DNA of 34,055 nt from an uncultured Oscillospiraceae bacterium (lineage in GTDB: Bacteria; Bacillota; Clostridia; Oscillospirales; Oscillospiraceae), in assembly GCA_947589545.1 (NCBI GenBank), contig CANQBA010000044.1, forward strand, positions 1 through 34,055, written 5' to 3'. The notes under the pieces are model-generated. The model was not told the DNA's origin. It searched no databases and was given only the letters and a program-made list of their open reading frames with translations. Numbering within the stretch: position 1 is the first letter of the stretch; every line of letters begins with the position of its first letter. This document shows, in pieces, positions 6,926-15,979 of the stretch. Both the position numbers and the translations under genes were made by a program.

Positions 6926-9900
6926 CTAATTTTTCTTTCCTCCAAAAAGAAAAGGATTTTACCCCCTTCTCCGCCCCCGCCATCGCCGCCGAGCAGATCC
7001 TCCACATCGACCCCGCCGCGTGCATCTTAAACTGCCGGCGTTCCTTAGAGTCCGCCGTCAAGTGGATGTACTCGGTGGACTGCGCGCTGAAGGTAGGTGG
7101 GGACGAGCGATTGGCGGCGCTGATGGACTGCGAGGATTTTCGGGACATCGTGGGGCCGGACATCTGGCGGAGAATGGACCTTGTGCGCAAGCTGGGCAAT
7201 CAGGCGGCGCACTCCGGGCGGAAGTTGACGGAGGAGCAGGCCGTCGCATGTCTTGAAAACCTCTACATATTCCTGGACTTTGTGGCCTACTGCTACGGGG
7301 AGAACTATGAGGAGGGGCACTTTGACCGGAATCTTATTGATGTCACCGAAGAAGCTCCCACGCCGGAGCCTTCCACAGATGCTGAACTTGCAAAGCTCAT
7401 AGAGGAGAACCGGGCGCTGCGGGAGGAGCTGACCCGCCGAAGGGAGAATCAGCAATCAACTTACAGCCCCAAACCGCCGGAACCCAGTGAATATGAGACG
7501 CGGAAGATTTACATAGACACCATGCTCATGGATGTGGGCTGGACCGAGGGGCGGGACTGGCTTAACGAGGTAAAGCTGCCCGGTATGCCCAACAAGTCCG
7601 AGGTGGGCTACGCCGACTATGTACTTTACGACGACGCCCTCCGGCCTCTGGCGGTGATCGAGGCGAAAAGGACCTGTGTGGACGTGGTGAAGGGCCGCCA
7701 GCAGGCAAAGCTCTACGCGGATATTCTGGAAAAGCAGTGCGGCCGCCGCCCCGTCATCTTCCTGACCAACGGCTTTGAGACGCGCATCGACGATGGGCAG
7801 TACCCGGAGCGCCGGGTCGCCGCTATATGGTCCAAACGGGATCTGGAGAAGCTTTTTAATCTGCGCTCCATGCGCCTGAGCCTGAAAAACGCCCAAATCG
7901 ACCATATGATCGCCGGGCGGTACTATCAGGAGGCGGCCATCCGGGCGGTGTGCGATACATTAGAGGTTAAAAACCGCCGGAAAGCCCTCCTGGTCATGGC
8001 CACCGGCTCCGGAAAAACCAGGACGGTCATCGCGCTGTGCAAGGTGCTTTTGGAGCACGGCTGGGTGCGGAACATCCTCTTCCTGGCAGACAGGAACGCA
8101 CTTGTTACCCAGGCAAAAAGGGCGTTTGTGAACCTTATGCCCGATCTGTCGTTGACGAATCTGTGTGAAGAGAAGGATAACTATACCGCCCACTGCGTCT
8201 TCTCCACCTATCAGACCATGATGAACTGCATCGACGAGGCCCGGGACGAGGAGGGGAAGCTCTTTACCTGCGGGCATTTTGACCTTGTCATCTGTGACGA
8301 GGCCCACCGGTCGATTTACAATAAATACAGGGATATTTTCACCTATTTTGACGCTCCGCTCGTCGGACTCACGGCCACGCCTAAGGATGAAATCGAGAAG
8401 AATACCTATGAGATCTTCGAGCTCCCCGCCGGCACGCCTACATACGGCTACGAGCTGGCCCAGGCGGTGCGGGATGGGTATCTGGTGGACTTCCTGTCTG
8501 TGGAGACGAAGCTGAAATTTATTGAGGAGGGCATCGTTTACGACGAGCTTTCCGAGGAGGACAAAGCCGCCTATGAGGACACCTTCAGCCAAGACGGTGA
8601 CATGCCTGACCGCATCGGCTCCGCAGCTCTGAACGAGTGGGTCTTCAACGAGGACACCATCCGCCAGGTTTTGCACGTTCTTATGACCGAGGGCCTGCGG
8701 GTGGATTACGGGCAGAAGATTGGAAAAACCATCATTTTCGCCAAGAACCACAACCACGCGGAAAGGATACTGGATGTCTTCGGGAAGGAATATCCGCACA
8801 TGACAGGTCAGGCCAAGGTCATCGATAACCACATAAACTACGCGCAGAGCCTTATCGACGAGTTCTCTGATCCGAAAAAGCCGCTTCAAATCGCCATATC
8901 GGTGGACATGCTGGACACCGGCATCGACGTGCCGGAGGTGCTGAACCTGGTGTTTTTCAAGAAGGTCCTGAGTCGGGCGAAATTCTGGCAGATGATCGGC
9001 AGAGGCACGCGCCTGTGTCCGGGGCTCCTGGACGGCGTGGACAAGAGCAAATTCTACATCTTTGATTTCTGCGGGAATTTTGAGTTTTTCCGCATGTATA
9101 AAGGAAAGCCCTCGGCCAATCAGATGGCGGTGCAGGGCGCGATTTTCAATTTGAAAGCTCAAATTGTCTCCAAACTCCAGGATCTGGCCTATCAGACGCC
9201 GGAGCTGATAGAGTTCCGCAAATTGCTGGTTGACGACATGGTGCGCAAGACGAGGGAACTCAATCGGGAAAATTTCGCCGTGAAGCAGCACCTGAAATAT
9301 GTGGAACGGTATTCCGAGCCTGAGAGCTATACCACAGTGACCTATGAGGACACATTGATCATAGCCGGGGAGCTGTCACCGCTCATAGTGCCTGACCGGG
9401 ACGACCCAAAGGCCATGCGTTTTGATGCCCTGATGTACGGCATTGAGCTTGCGTATCTTGCCGGAAAAAAATATACCCGCGCGAGGAACGACCTTTTGCG
9501 AAAGGTGGAGGCGATCGCCGGCGTGGCGAACATCCCGGCCATTATGGCGCAGAGCGAGCTTATTGATAAGCTTCTGCATACAAGCTATCTGGACAATGCC
9601 GGCATCAACGAGTTTGAGGAAATCCGCGAGAGACTGCGGGATCTGATCCGTTACATTCCTGCGGACCTTGTGCGGTACATCACAAATTTTGACGATGAGA
9701 TCCTGTCGGTCGATTGGAAGGAAGCGGAGCTGGACAGCGACGACCTGGCGGGCTACAGGGCGCGGGCGGAGTTCTATGTCCGGGAGCATCAAAACGAGGC
9801 CGTTATCGCCAAGCTCCGGGGAAATGTCCCGCTGAAAAGGGCGGACATCGACGAGCTGGAGTCTATCCTCTGGAGCCAGGTTGGGACGCGGGAGGAATAC

Positions 9901-10206
9901 GAGGCCGTCTATGGGGCCAAGCCCCTGGGTGACTTCGTCCGGGAGCTCACGGGCCTTGACATGAACGCCGCAAAGGAGGCGTTCGCTGCTTACCTTAACG
10001 ACACAAGGCTGGACGCCCGGCAGATCTATTTTGTCAATCAGATCGTTGAGTACATCGTTCATAACGGCGTTCTCCGGGACTACACCGTTTTCCAGGCGCC
10101 GCCCTTCACAGATCGCGGCAGCATTGTAGAGGTCTTCACCGATATGACCGTTTGGCTGGGAATAAAGTCAGTCATTGACCAGATAAACGCCAACGCCGCG
10201 GCATAA
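6922..10206 (+). CDS. hsdR: Type I restriction endonuclease subunit R
   Basis: A 1094-residue HsdR, the ATP-driven translocase and nuclease. The order is: N-terminal DUF4145-like region (RRSLESAVKWMY, then LGNQAAHSG; residues ~10-130); a coiled segment (~155-175); PD-(D/E)XK nuclease with D231 and E247-A-K249; SF2 helicase with Walker A ATGSGKT (from ~360) and Walker B DEAH at 459-462 (CDEAHRSIYNKY); helicase motif VI-like QMIGRGTRL; and an EcoEI-type C-terminal domain. All the catalytic motifs I looked for are intact. The start ATG overlaps the stop of the HEPN-like gene by 4 bp. GC content rises back here to the hsdM level, so the A+T-rich block is confined to hsdS and the two accessory genes. 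No clear terminator is visible in the ~130 bp after the stop. Confidence 0.95.
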   Translation: MTNFSFLQKEKDFTPFSAPAIAAEQILHIDPAACILNCRRSLESAVKWMYSVDCALKVGGDERLAALMDCEDFRDIVGPDIWRRMDLVRKLGNQAAHSGRKLTEEQAVACLENLYIFLDFVAYCYGENYEEGHFDRNLIDVTEEAPTPEPSTDAELAKLIEENRALREELTRRRENQQSTYSPKPPEPSEYETRKIYIDTMLMDVGWTEGRDWLNEVKLPGMPNKSEVGYADYVLYDDALRPLAVIEAKRTCVDVVKGRQQAKLYADILEKQCGRRPVIFLTNGFETRIDDGQYPERRVAAIWSKRDLEKLFNLRSMRLSLKNAQIDHMIAGRYYQEAAIRAVCDTLEVKNRRKALLVMATGSGKTRTVIALCKVLLEHGWVRNILFLADRNALVTQAKRAFVNLMPDLSLTNLCEEKDNYTAHCVFSTYQTMMNCIDEARDEEGKLFTCGHFDLVICDEAHRSIYNKYRDIFTYFDAPLVGLTATPKDEIEKNTYEIFELPAGTPTYGYELAQAVRDGYLVDFLSVETKLKFIEEGIVYDELSEEDKAAYEDTFSQDGDMPDRIGSAALNEWVFNEDTIRQVLHVLMTEGLRVDYGQKIGKTIIFAKNHNHAERILDVFGKEYPHMTGQAKVIDNHINYAQSLIDEFSDPKKPLQIAISVDMLDTGIDVPEVLNLVFFKKVLSRAKFWQMIGRGTRLCPGLLDGVDKSKFYIFDFCGNFEFFRMYKGKPSANQMAVQGAIFNLKAQIVSKLQDLAYQTPELIEFRKLLVDDMVRKTRELNRENFAVKQHLKYVERYSEPESYTTVTYEDTLIIAGELSPLIVPDRDDPKAMRFDALMYGIELAYLAGKKYTRARNDLLRKVEAIAGVANIPAIMAQSELIDKLLHTSYLDNAGINEFEEIRERLRDLIRYIPADLVRYITNFDDEILSVDWKEAELDSDDLAGYRARAEFYVREHQNEAVIAKLRGNVPLKRADIDELESILWSQVGTREEYEAVYGAKPLGDFVRELTGLDMNAAKEAFAAYLNDTRLDARQIYFVNQIVEYIVHNGVLRDYTVFQAPPFTDRGSIVEVFTDMTVWLGIKSVIDQINANAAA

Positions 10207-10340
10207 CCAGTGCCCAATAGCCACATCCCGCTCACAAAAACCGGCAGCCGGCAAGCGGATTGCCTGCAATCGAATACATTTCTGCATTGACCGGCGCTCC
10301 TCCTAACATGCGGTAACCGCGTGATTGCCTTGCAAACCCT

Positions 10341-10626
10341 TTATGATACGGATAAACCGCCCATGAGCATCTCAGCCATCAACCTTGCACCCAACGTGAG
10401 GGCTTCACGGAAACGCTTTTCCTGAATGATACCGGCAGCTCAAGCCGGTCATCCTGAATAGTATGAGCAGGGCATTCTCCTGCTCGTTCAGGCTTCCTTC
10501 AAGCTTGTCCTCGTTTTCGTGAAGCCGCCTCAGTATATCCTTTGCCTCCGGGGGCGACTCGCCCATTTGTTCGACAGGGCGGATGTTACCGTAGTAGAGT
10601 TCACTTATGATGTTTTCCGTTTCCAT
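10341..10626 (-). pseudogene. DUF6809-like small protein, frameshifted
   Basis: ATG at 10626 (minus), directly after GGGAGGA, starts METENIISELYYGNIRPVEQ, the hallmark opening of DUF6809 proteins, and continues NEDKLEGSLNEQENALLILF. The frame is then lost and the expected ending reappears in another frame as GIIQEKRFREALTLGARL and MAEMLMGG, stopping at 10341. At least one frameshift lies near 10445. The same family recurs at 31035, also damaged, and the two share the upstream stretch ATTGTGTGYTGCCAAAGGG. Function of the family is unknown. Confidence 0.7.
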
Positions 10627-10773
10627 TCCTCCCTTTGGCAACACACAATACCGCAGAGAGGCGGAAAGGTCGAGAGAAATAGGGAGAATCTCTTCGCGTC
10701 CCATAAATGCGCATCGCCCCACGGAACGGAAGGTCAGAGATAATAATGCATAATTCCTCACAGATACAAAAAA

Positions 10774-10813
10774 CTGAAAAGACGTAGTCAGAATCCCAAC
10801 TACATCTTTTCAG
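10774..10813 (-). terminator. Rho-independent terminator of the SLH protein gene
   Basis: A 15-bp stem with one mismatch (10774-10788 with 10799-10813). On the minus strand it is followed by a run of six T's. It lies about 105 bp past the stop of the minus-strand SLH gene. Confidence 0.75.
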
Positions 10814-10917
10814 CCTGCCATACCGCCTTGCCCCATGGTTCGCTTTGTTTCCTTATCACATGGGACAGCCCGGTGTCTTCTTTTAAATATGATTACAGGC
10901 GGCGTTTCCACGGGGGG

Positions 10918-12855
10918 TTATTCTTGGACATCAGTATGTTCCTGGACATTAGTACCGGCCCAGCGGTGGAGGAAGGTGACCAGCTCGCCGTTGGTGACGT
11001 TGCTGTAGGGGGAGAAGGTGGTTGACGTGGTGCCGCGGGTGATGTCTTTTGCCGAGGCCCAGAGGACGGCGTCGGTGTAGAACTGGCCGGCGGGCACGTC
11101 CTGGAAGGGGTTCGGCGCGTCGGCGGCGGGGAGATCGGAGGCCCGGTGGAGGAAGGTGACCAGCTGTCCTCGTGTGACGGACTCCTCCGGGGAGAAGAGG
11201 TCGGTACTGCCGTTGCCGCGTGTGATGCCCTTTTCATAGGCCCAGACCACCGCCTCCCGGTAGGGGGCGCCGGCGGGCACGTCGGTGAAGGGGATCACGC
11301 CGGCGGAGGGGGCCGGCGAGCCGGCGGCCTTCCACAGATACTCCACCACCTGGGCACGGGTGGAGGGGGCAGAGGGGGCGAAGAAGCCGGAGCCGGTCTC
11401 CACCAGATCCTGCTCCAGGGCCCAGAGGACGGCGTCGTAATAGAATTCGCCGGCCTTGATGTCGTAGAAGGGGGGCGGCGTGGGCAGATCGAAGGCGAGC
11501 CTCACGTAGCCGTATTTTCCGGCGTCGTCTTTCACCGCCATCAGGGGGGAGACGCCGCTGACGGCTCCGCCGGAGAGATAGACCTCCGGGGCCGCCAGCC
11601 CCTGGCCGCTGAGGGCCGGGAGAACGCCGCCCACGGGGACGGCCTGGACGAACCAGACGTGGCCGGCGGCGTCCGCGGCCAGGGCCACGCCGTCGGTCAT
11701 ATGGCTGCCGGTGACCTTCCCCACGGCGCCGCCGGGGAGGCTCACGTCATAGCGGACGTTGTTGACGCCCAGGTAGAAGAAGGCCCCGTCCTTTTCCGCG
11801 GCGGCAAGCCCGTCGGAAAAGACGGTCAGGGCGTCGTAGTCAAAGGGGATCACCGTGGAGCCGGCGCGGTTCACGGCCCCGAAGCGGCCTTGGGCGTTCT
11901 TCACCACCCACAGGTCGTTGGAGAAGAAAACGCCCTGGGAGAGACAGCGAAAATCGGTGTACTGCGGCTCGATGACCCACCGCCCGGCGGTGTCCAGCAT
12001 ACCGTAGAGCTCCCGGACGGAGCCGTCGGGGGCCGTGTCCGACCGCCCCGCGCACAGAAGTCCGTCCACCGGCGGGTAGAGCACGTTGACGTGCCCGGCG
12101 TCGGAGCCGAACAGGGCATTGTCCGAGGAGAGGGCGGCGTAATTGCGGGTCAGGGCGCCCTCCAGATCCATCTGGAAGTAGAGGCCGGGGGCGCCGGGGA
12201 TGTCGCTGTAAAGCTCCATCATCACCTGCCCGTCCACGCACAGGGGGGACAGGGACACCCATTGGACGGCGGAGGAGAGCCACCAGAAATTGAGCCCGGA
12301 CGCGGTTTCCGCCAGCGCCCAGAGGGCGTCTTCCCGGGGCCGGATCTCCACGCCCTGGGCGGAAAAGACGCGCCCGCGCACCACGATGGCGCCGTCGTTG
12401 AAGCGGCAGGCGGCATAGTCGCCGGGGACAAACCCGGCCGCCCGCTCAAACACGGGATATTCGTGGCCGGCGGCGTCTCGGTACTCCAGACGCGCGGCCT
12501 CGCCCGTATCCCGCAGAAGGTAAAATACCAGCATGTCCTCCGCCTCCGCGCCGGGGGCGGCGTAGGGGTCGGGAAGGCGCTCCACCCGTCCCGCCAGGGC
12601 GCAGCCGTCGGAGAAGGGGCCGGCGTAGTCGTAGTCGAAGGGGACGACCGTCTTGCCCTTCTCGTCGATGTAGCCCCACTTGCCGTCCAGCTTCACGGCG
12701 GCCAGACCGCCGGAGAAGGGGGCCGCGCCGTCAAACCGGGCCTCAATGGCCGTCTCGGCGGCGACGCCTCCGCTGTAGGACGCCCCGGCCGCGGGCACGG
12801 ACGACGCCGCCAGCAGGAGGGCCGCCAGGAGGAGAGGTAAGATCCTTCGTTTCAT
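10918..12855 (-). CDS. WG-repeat protein with three S-layer homology domains
   Basis: A 645-residue secreted protein. Residues 1-~25 are a signal peptide (MKRRILPLLLAALLLAASS, then VPAAGA). The body has WG-type beta repeats (KWGYIDEKGKTVVPFDYDY near the N-terminus; RFGAVNRAGSTVIPFDYDAL mid-protein). Three SLH domains follow near the C-terminus, each with a W-A-x-E/A-K pattern and a TRGQLV-like motif (FYYDAVLWALEQDL; YREAVVWAYEKGITRG; FYTDAVLWASAKDITRG). SLH domains usually anchor proteins to pyruvylated secondary cell-wall polymer. Start: ATG at 12855 with AAGGAGG upstream; an in-frame extension upstream lacks a signal peptide and was rejected. It is a single-gene unit with its own terminator. 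Ligand unknown. Confidence 0.9.
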   Translation of the reverse strand: MKRRILPLLLAALLLAASSVPAAGASYSGGVAAETAIEARFDGAAPFSGGLAAVKLDGKWGYIDEKGKTVVPFDYDYAGPFSDGCALAGRVERLPDPYAAPGAEAEDMLVFYLLRDTGEAARLEYRDAAGHEYPVFERAAGFVPGDYAACRFNDGAIVVRGRVFSAQGVEIRPREDALWALAETASGLNFWWLSSAVQWVSLSPLCVDGQVMMELYSDIPGAPGLYFQMDLEGALTRNYAALSSDNALFGSDAGHVNVLYPPVDGLLCAGRSDTAPDGSVRELYGMLDTAGRWVIEPQYTDFRCLSQGVFFSNDLWVVKNAQGRFGAVNRAGSTVIPFDYDALTVFSDGLAAAEKDGAFFYLGVNNVRYDVSLPGGAVGKVTGSHMTDGVALAADAAGHVWFVQAVPVGGVLPALSGQGLAAPEVYLSGGAVSGVSPLMAVKDDAGKYGYVRLAFDLPTPPPFYDIKAGEFYYDAVLWALEQDLVETGSGFFAPSAPSTRAQVVEYLWKAAGSPAPSAGVIPFTDVPAGAPYREAVVWAYEKGITRGNGSTDLFSPEESVTRGQLVTFLHRASDLPAADAPNPFQDVPAGQFYTDAVLWASAKDITRGTTSTTFSPYSNVTNGELVTFLHRWAGTNVQEHTDVQE

Positions 12856-12988
12856 GGGAAAACCTCCTTGAGGGAGAATTCCCGTATATTTTACCCTTTT
12901 AAAGCGCGTTTGGCAAGGGGGTTGCGAAAAAAGGTGAAAAATGTCTCCCGCCACCGGGGCGAAGATCTGAAGGACGTCACGGTTTTCC

Positions 12989-13017
12989 TTGCAAAATGGG
13001 GAGGGATGGGGTACAAT
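12989..13017 (+). promoter_or_regulatory. Sigma-A promoter of the sulfhydrylase gene
   Basis: TTGCAA (12989-12994), 17-bp spacer, TACAAT (13012-13017), 49 bp before the start codon. No S-box or T-box riboswitch fits in the short leader. Confidence 0.7.
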
Positions 13018-13066
13018 AGAGTGGAAGAAAAACCCCGAGCTTCGGGATAAAAGCGAGGTATATCAC

Positions 13067-14350
13067 ATGAATAAGCAGGGCATCGGCACAAAATGCGTCC
13101 AGGCGGGCTACACGCCGGGGAACGGCGAGCCCCGGCAGATCCCCATCATCCAGTCCACCACCTTCAAGTACGACACCAGCGAGCACATGGGCAAGCTCTT
13201 TGATCTGGAGGAGTCCGGCTATTTCTACACCCGCCTCCAGAACCCCACCAACGACATGGTGGCGGCGAAGATCGCCGCGCTGGAGGGCGGCACGGCGGCC
13301 ATGCTCACCTCCTCCGGTCAGGCGGCCAATTTCTACGCCGTCTTCAACATCGCCACCTGCGGCGACCACGTGGTAGCCAGCTCCACCATCTACGGCGGCA
13401 CCTACAACCTCTTCCACGTGACCATGCGGAAGATGGGCGTGGACTTCACCTTTGTCTCCCCGGACTGCACCCCGGAGGAGCTGGACGCCGCCTTCCGGCC
13501 CAACACCAAAGCCGTGTTCGGCGAGACTATCGCCAACCCCGCCCTGACGGTGCTGGACATCGAGAAATTCGCCCGGGCCGCCCACGCCCACGGCGTCCCC
13601 CTCATCGTGGACAACACCTTCGCCACGCCCGTCAATTGCCGGCCCTTTGAATGGGGCGCGGACATCGTCACCCACTCCACCACCAAATACATGGACGGCC
13701 ACGGCGCCGGCGTGGGCGGGGCCATTGTGGACTCCGGCAAATTTGACTGGATGGCCCACGCGGACAAGTTCCCCGGCCTCACTACCCCCGACGACAGCTA
13801 CCACGGCGTCACCTACGCGGAGAAATTCGGCCTGGGCGGGGCCTTCATCACCAAGTGCACCGCCCAGCTCATGCGGGATTTCGGCTCCATCCAGTCCCCC
13901 CAGAACGCCTTCATCCTGAATCTGGGCCTGGAGAGCCTGCATGTCAGGATGCCCCGGCACTGTGAAAACGGCCTGGCCGTGGCGCAATTCCTGAAGGGCC
14001 ACCCCAAGATCAGCTTCGTCATTTACCCCGGCCTGGAGGGGGACAAGTACCACGCTATGGCGGAAAAATACATGCCGAACGGCACCTGCGGCGTGGTCAG
14101 CTTTGGCTTTAAGGGCGGCAGGAGCGCCGCCGAGGCGTTCATGAAGCACCTGCGGCTGGGCGCCATTGAAACCCACGTGGCCGACGCTCGCACCTGCTGC
14201 CTCCATCCGGCCAGCGCCACCCACCGGCAGATGAACGACGACGAGCTGGCGGCCGCCGGCATCACCCCCGACCTTGTGCGTATGTCCTGCGGCCTGGAGG
14301 ATTCCGCCGACCTTATCGCCGACATCGCCCAGGCGCTGGAGAAGATTTGA
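13067..14350 (+). CDS. metY: O-acetylhomoserine sulfhydrylase (PLP enzyme)
   Basis: A 427-residue cytosolic Cys/Met-metabolism PLP enzyme. It condenses O-acetylhomoserine with sulfide to give homocysteine, the direct route to methionine. The N-terminus (TKCVQAGYTPGNGEPRQIP) and YTRLQNPTNDMVAAKIAALE are typical of MetY. The PLP lysine is K207 in THSTTKYMDGHG, and VDNTFATP holds the cofactor aspartate. Length fits MetY (~425) better than the shorter cystathionine gamma-synthases (~380). The ATG at 13067 follows GCGAGG; a longer in-frame reading starts inside the promoter. It is transcribed alone and converges on the FemAB gene through a shared terminator. O-succinylhomoserine as substrate cannot be excluded. 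Confidence 0.93.
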   Translation: MNKQGIGTKCVQAGYTPGNGEPRQIPIIQSTTFKYDTSEHMGKLFDLEESGYFYTRLQNPTNDMVAAKIAALEGGTAAMLTSSGQAANFYAVFNIATCGDHVVASSTIYGGTYNLFHVTMRKMGVDFTFVSPDCTPEELDAAFRPNTKAVFGETIANPALTVLDIEKFARAAHAHGVPLIVDNTFATPVNCRPFEWGADIVTHSTTKYMDGHGAGVGGAIVDSGKFDWMAHADKFPGLTTPDDSYHGVTYAEKFGLGGAFITKCTAQLMRDFGSIQSPQNAFILNLGLESLHVRMPRHCENGLAVAQFLKGHPKISFVIYPGLEGDKYHAMAEKYMPNGTCGVVSFGFKGGRSAAEAFMKHLRLGAIETHVADARTCCLHPASATHRQMNDDELAAAGITPDLVRMSCGLEDSADLIADIAQALEKI

Positions 14351-14370
14351 TCGGAACAAACAAATAGGCA

Positions 14371-14406
14371 AATGCCCCGGCGGGATGACCCGCCGGGGCA
14401 TTTTTT
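14371..14406. terminator. Bidirectional terminator between metY and FemAB gene
   Basis: ATGCCCCGGCGGG, loop ATGA, CCCGCCGGGGCAT, then TTTTTT. On the minus strand AA precedes the stem and the FemAB stop lies within the T-tract, so it clearly serves metY and possibly also the convergent gene. Confidence 0.9.
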
Positions 14407-15451
14407 AGTTTTTACCTTGTTTTGAAAACTTCGGCATGAGCTTCAGATACCACCGCTCGGCCTGGCGCGTAAGGGCGTAGCGCAGGGGGGAGGCGGTCAG
14501 GCACAGTTCCCCGGCCAGGTGCACCAGCTCCCCGCCAAACTGGCGCTTGAAGCGGTAGAGGCCGCAGCTGTCGTCCTCCCGCTCCAGAAAGCCCCGCAGA
14601 TCGTAGAGCTCGTCCCCCCGGGCCAGGGCGCGCCGGATGGCCTCCCAGTGGAGCAGGGGACAGGGCATGTCCTCCCGGTGCCGGTCGGCGCTGACCCCGT
14701 AGAGGTACCAGGTCCGCCCGCCGTAATGGACGAAAAGCCCCGCCGCCGCGATCTCCCCGTCCACCTTGGCCTGGAGCAGGGACACGCGTTCCGGCCCCAG
14801 AACGTCCCAGATCCGGGTGAAATACGCCGCCGGCCTGGGCTGAAAGCCGTCCCGCCGCGCCGTGACGGCCATGAGCCGGGAGAAGCCGGCCAGATCCCCC
14901 CGGCCCCCCTCCTCGATCACCACACCCCGGCGCTGGGCCAGACGGATGTTGTAGCGGAGCTTTTTATGGAAGCCGGCCAGCAGCTCCTCCTCCGTCTTCC
15001 CCCTGAGATCCAGGCGGAACAGGGAGCGGGGCTGGACGGTGTCGTGTACGTCCCGGCAGGGGCGGCGATGCCAGCCCAGAGCGTCAAAGAGAAACAGCGC
15101 GGCCTTGTCCTCCTCCGGGATGTCCGGCTCGGCGTGGAGGCCGGCGGCCCGGTATTTGCCCACGATCTCCCTGGCCCCGGCGGTCAGCTGGGCCAGGGTG
15201 TCCCGGTCGAGCTTTTCGCAGACCGGCCCCCGAGGACAGTAGACGATGTTCCCGAAAAGGGGCACCCGCCGAATAAGTAAGCTCATGATGCCGGTGACGC
15301 GGCCGTCCGGGCCCTCTGCCAGAACCGTCTCGTTTTTCCACTCCCCCTTGACCTGGGCCCACAGGGGCGACTGCATAAAGGGCGCCCCCCGCAGACCCTC
15401 CAAAAAAGCCTCCGCCCGGGCAAGATCCCCGGTCCCCTCCGCGATCTTCAA
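14405..15451 (-). CDS. FemAB-family peptidoglycan bridge aminoacyltransferase
   Basis: A 348-residue FemA/FemB/FemX-type protein. These transfer amino acids from aminoacyl-tRNA to the lysine or equivalent of lipid II to build interpeptide bridges. It has two GNAT-like halves. Typical motifs are FMQSPLWAQVKGEW near the N-terminus, FHKKLRYNIRLAQRRGV (~160-180, the family's K-x-R-x-x-I/V-x-x-A signature) and a C-terminal YDLRGF...LYRFKRQFGGE block. The start is TTG at 15451, supported by AGGGGAG 7 nt upstream and by the family N-terminus; no good ATG is available. No long coiled-coil insertion is seen, as in one-residue FemX-type enzymes. Which residue it adds cannot be told from the sequence. 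Confidence 0.88.
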   Translation of the reverse strand: MKIAEGTGDLARAEAFLEGLRGAPFMQSPLWAQVKGEWKNETVLAEGPDGRVTGIMSLLIRRVPLFGNIVYCPRGPVCEKLDRDTLAQLTAGAREIVGKYRAAGLHAEPDIPEEDKAALFLFDALGWHRRPCRDVHDTVQPRSLFRLDLRGKTEEELLAGFHKKLRYNIRLAQRRGVVIEEGGRGDLAGFSRLMAVTARRDGFQPRPAAYFTRIWDVLGPERVSLLQAKVDGEIAAAGLFVHYGGRTWYLYGVSADRHREDMPCPLLHWEAIRRALARGDELYDLRGFLEREDDSCGLYRFKRQFGGELVHLAGELCLTASPLRYALTRQAERWYLKLMPKFSKQGKN

Positions 15452-15647
15452 TCCGCTTCTCCCCTTTCTTCGGACTTAATAGTACCGCGCGCGGGAATAG
15501 AAACGGACAGGAAAATGTATCAAAACGGATAAATTTGGGGCTTTTTCAAGCAAACGGCGATAGAGAGGCCGCCCCTCTTGGCGGCCCGCCGAGGTTCCGC
15601 CGGAACATACCCTCATAGGGCTTCCTTCCGCTTCTCTATATTGCGGC

Positions 15648-15675
15648 CCAGTATGAGGAATATTCCTCATACTGG
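15648..15675. promoter_or_regulatory. Perfect 28-bp palindrome upstream of XRE gene
   Basis: CCAGTATGAGGAAT followed by its exact reverse complement ATTCCTCATACTGG, no spacer. It ends 43 bp before the XRE start codon and just upstream of a GATAAT -10-like box (15694-15699), so it would cover the -35 region. Probable operator for the encoded regulator. The rest of 15452-15718 shows no gene. Confidence 0.65.
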
Positions 15676-15718
15676 CTAAACTCATTCTATGAGATAATAT
15701 AGTCAAGAGGGAACTGGC

Positions 15719-15949
15719 ATGATCAGCTTTGAACCACTGAGAGAACTCCTGGCCGCGCGCGGGATCAGCACCTATTATCTGCGCAACAAGTGCGGGCGGT
15801 ATAACCTGGACAGCAAAACCATACAGCGGTTCATGCGCGACGAATCGGTTTCCACCTATACGCTGAACGCGCTGTGCCATATTTTGAAGTGCGATACATC
15901 CGACATCATAACGTTTATCCCGGACGATGAAAACGGCCCGGAGGACTGA
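15719..15949 (+). CDS. Small XRE-family transcriptional regulator
   Basis: A 76-residue protein that is essentially one Cro/CI-type helix-turn-helix domain: LRELLAARGISTYYLRNKCG, then LDSKTIQRFMRDESVSTYTL and NALCHILKCDTSDIITFIPD. This matches the compact HTH_26-like XRE group, whose members end in a DI-x-x-F/Y-x-PD motif. ATG with AGAGGG upstream. A perfect palindrome sits over its likely promoter, suggesting autoregulation. It stands alone; its other targets are unknown. Confidence 0.85.
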   Translation: MISFEPLRELLAARGISTYYLRNKCGRYNLDSKTIQRFMRDESVSTYTLNALCHILKCDTSDIITFIPDDENGPED

Positions 15950-15979
15950 CAGCCTGATATCTGGCGCAGTCCTCCGGGC
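15936..15979 (+). terminator. Hairpin at the end of the XRE gene
   Basis: GCCCGGAGGACTG (15936-15948, overlapping the last codons) pairs with CAGTCCTCCGGGC (15967-15979), followed only by TTTG. A plausible but weak terminator because the T-run is short. Confidence 0.5.

Noticed and set aside
11146-12840. Long open frame of 564 codons on the plus strand
   Set aside because: It is the antisense shadow of the GC-rich SLH/WG gene: Gly/His/Val-rich, no domain, no ribosome-binding site. The minus-strand protein has clear domains.
13018-13066. S-box or T-box riboswitch before metY
   Set aside because: The leader between the promoter and the start is under 50 nt, too short for either.
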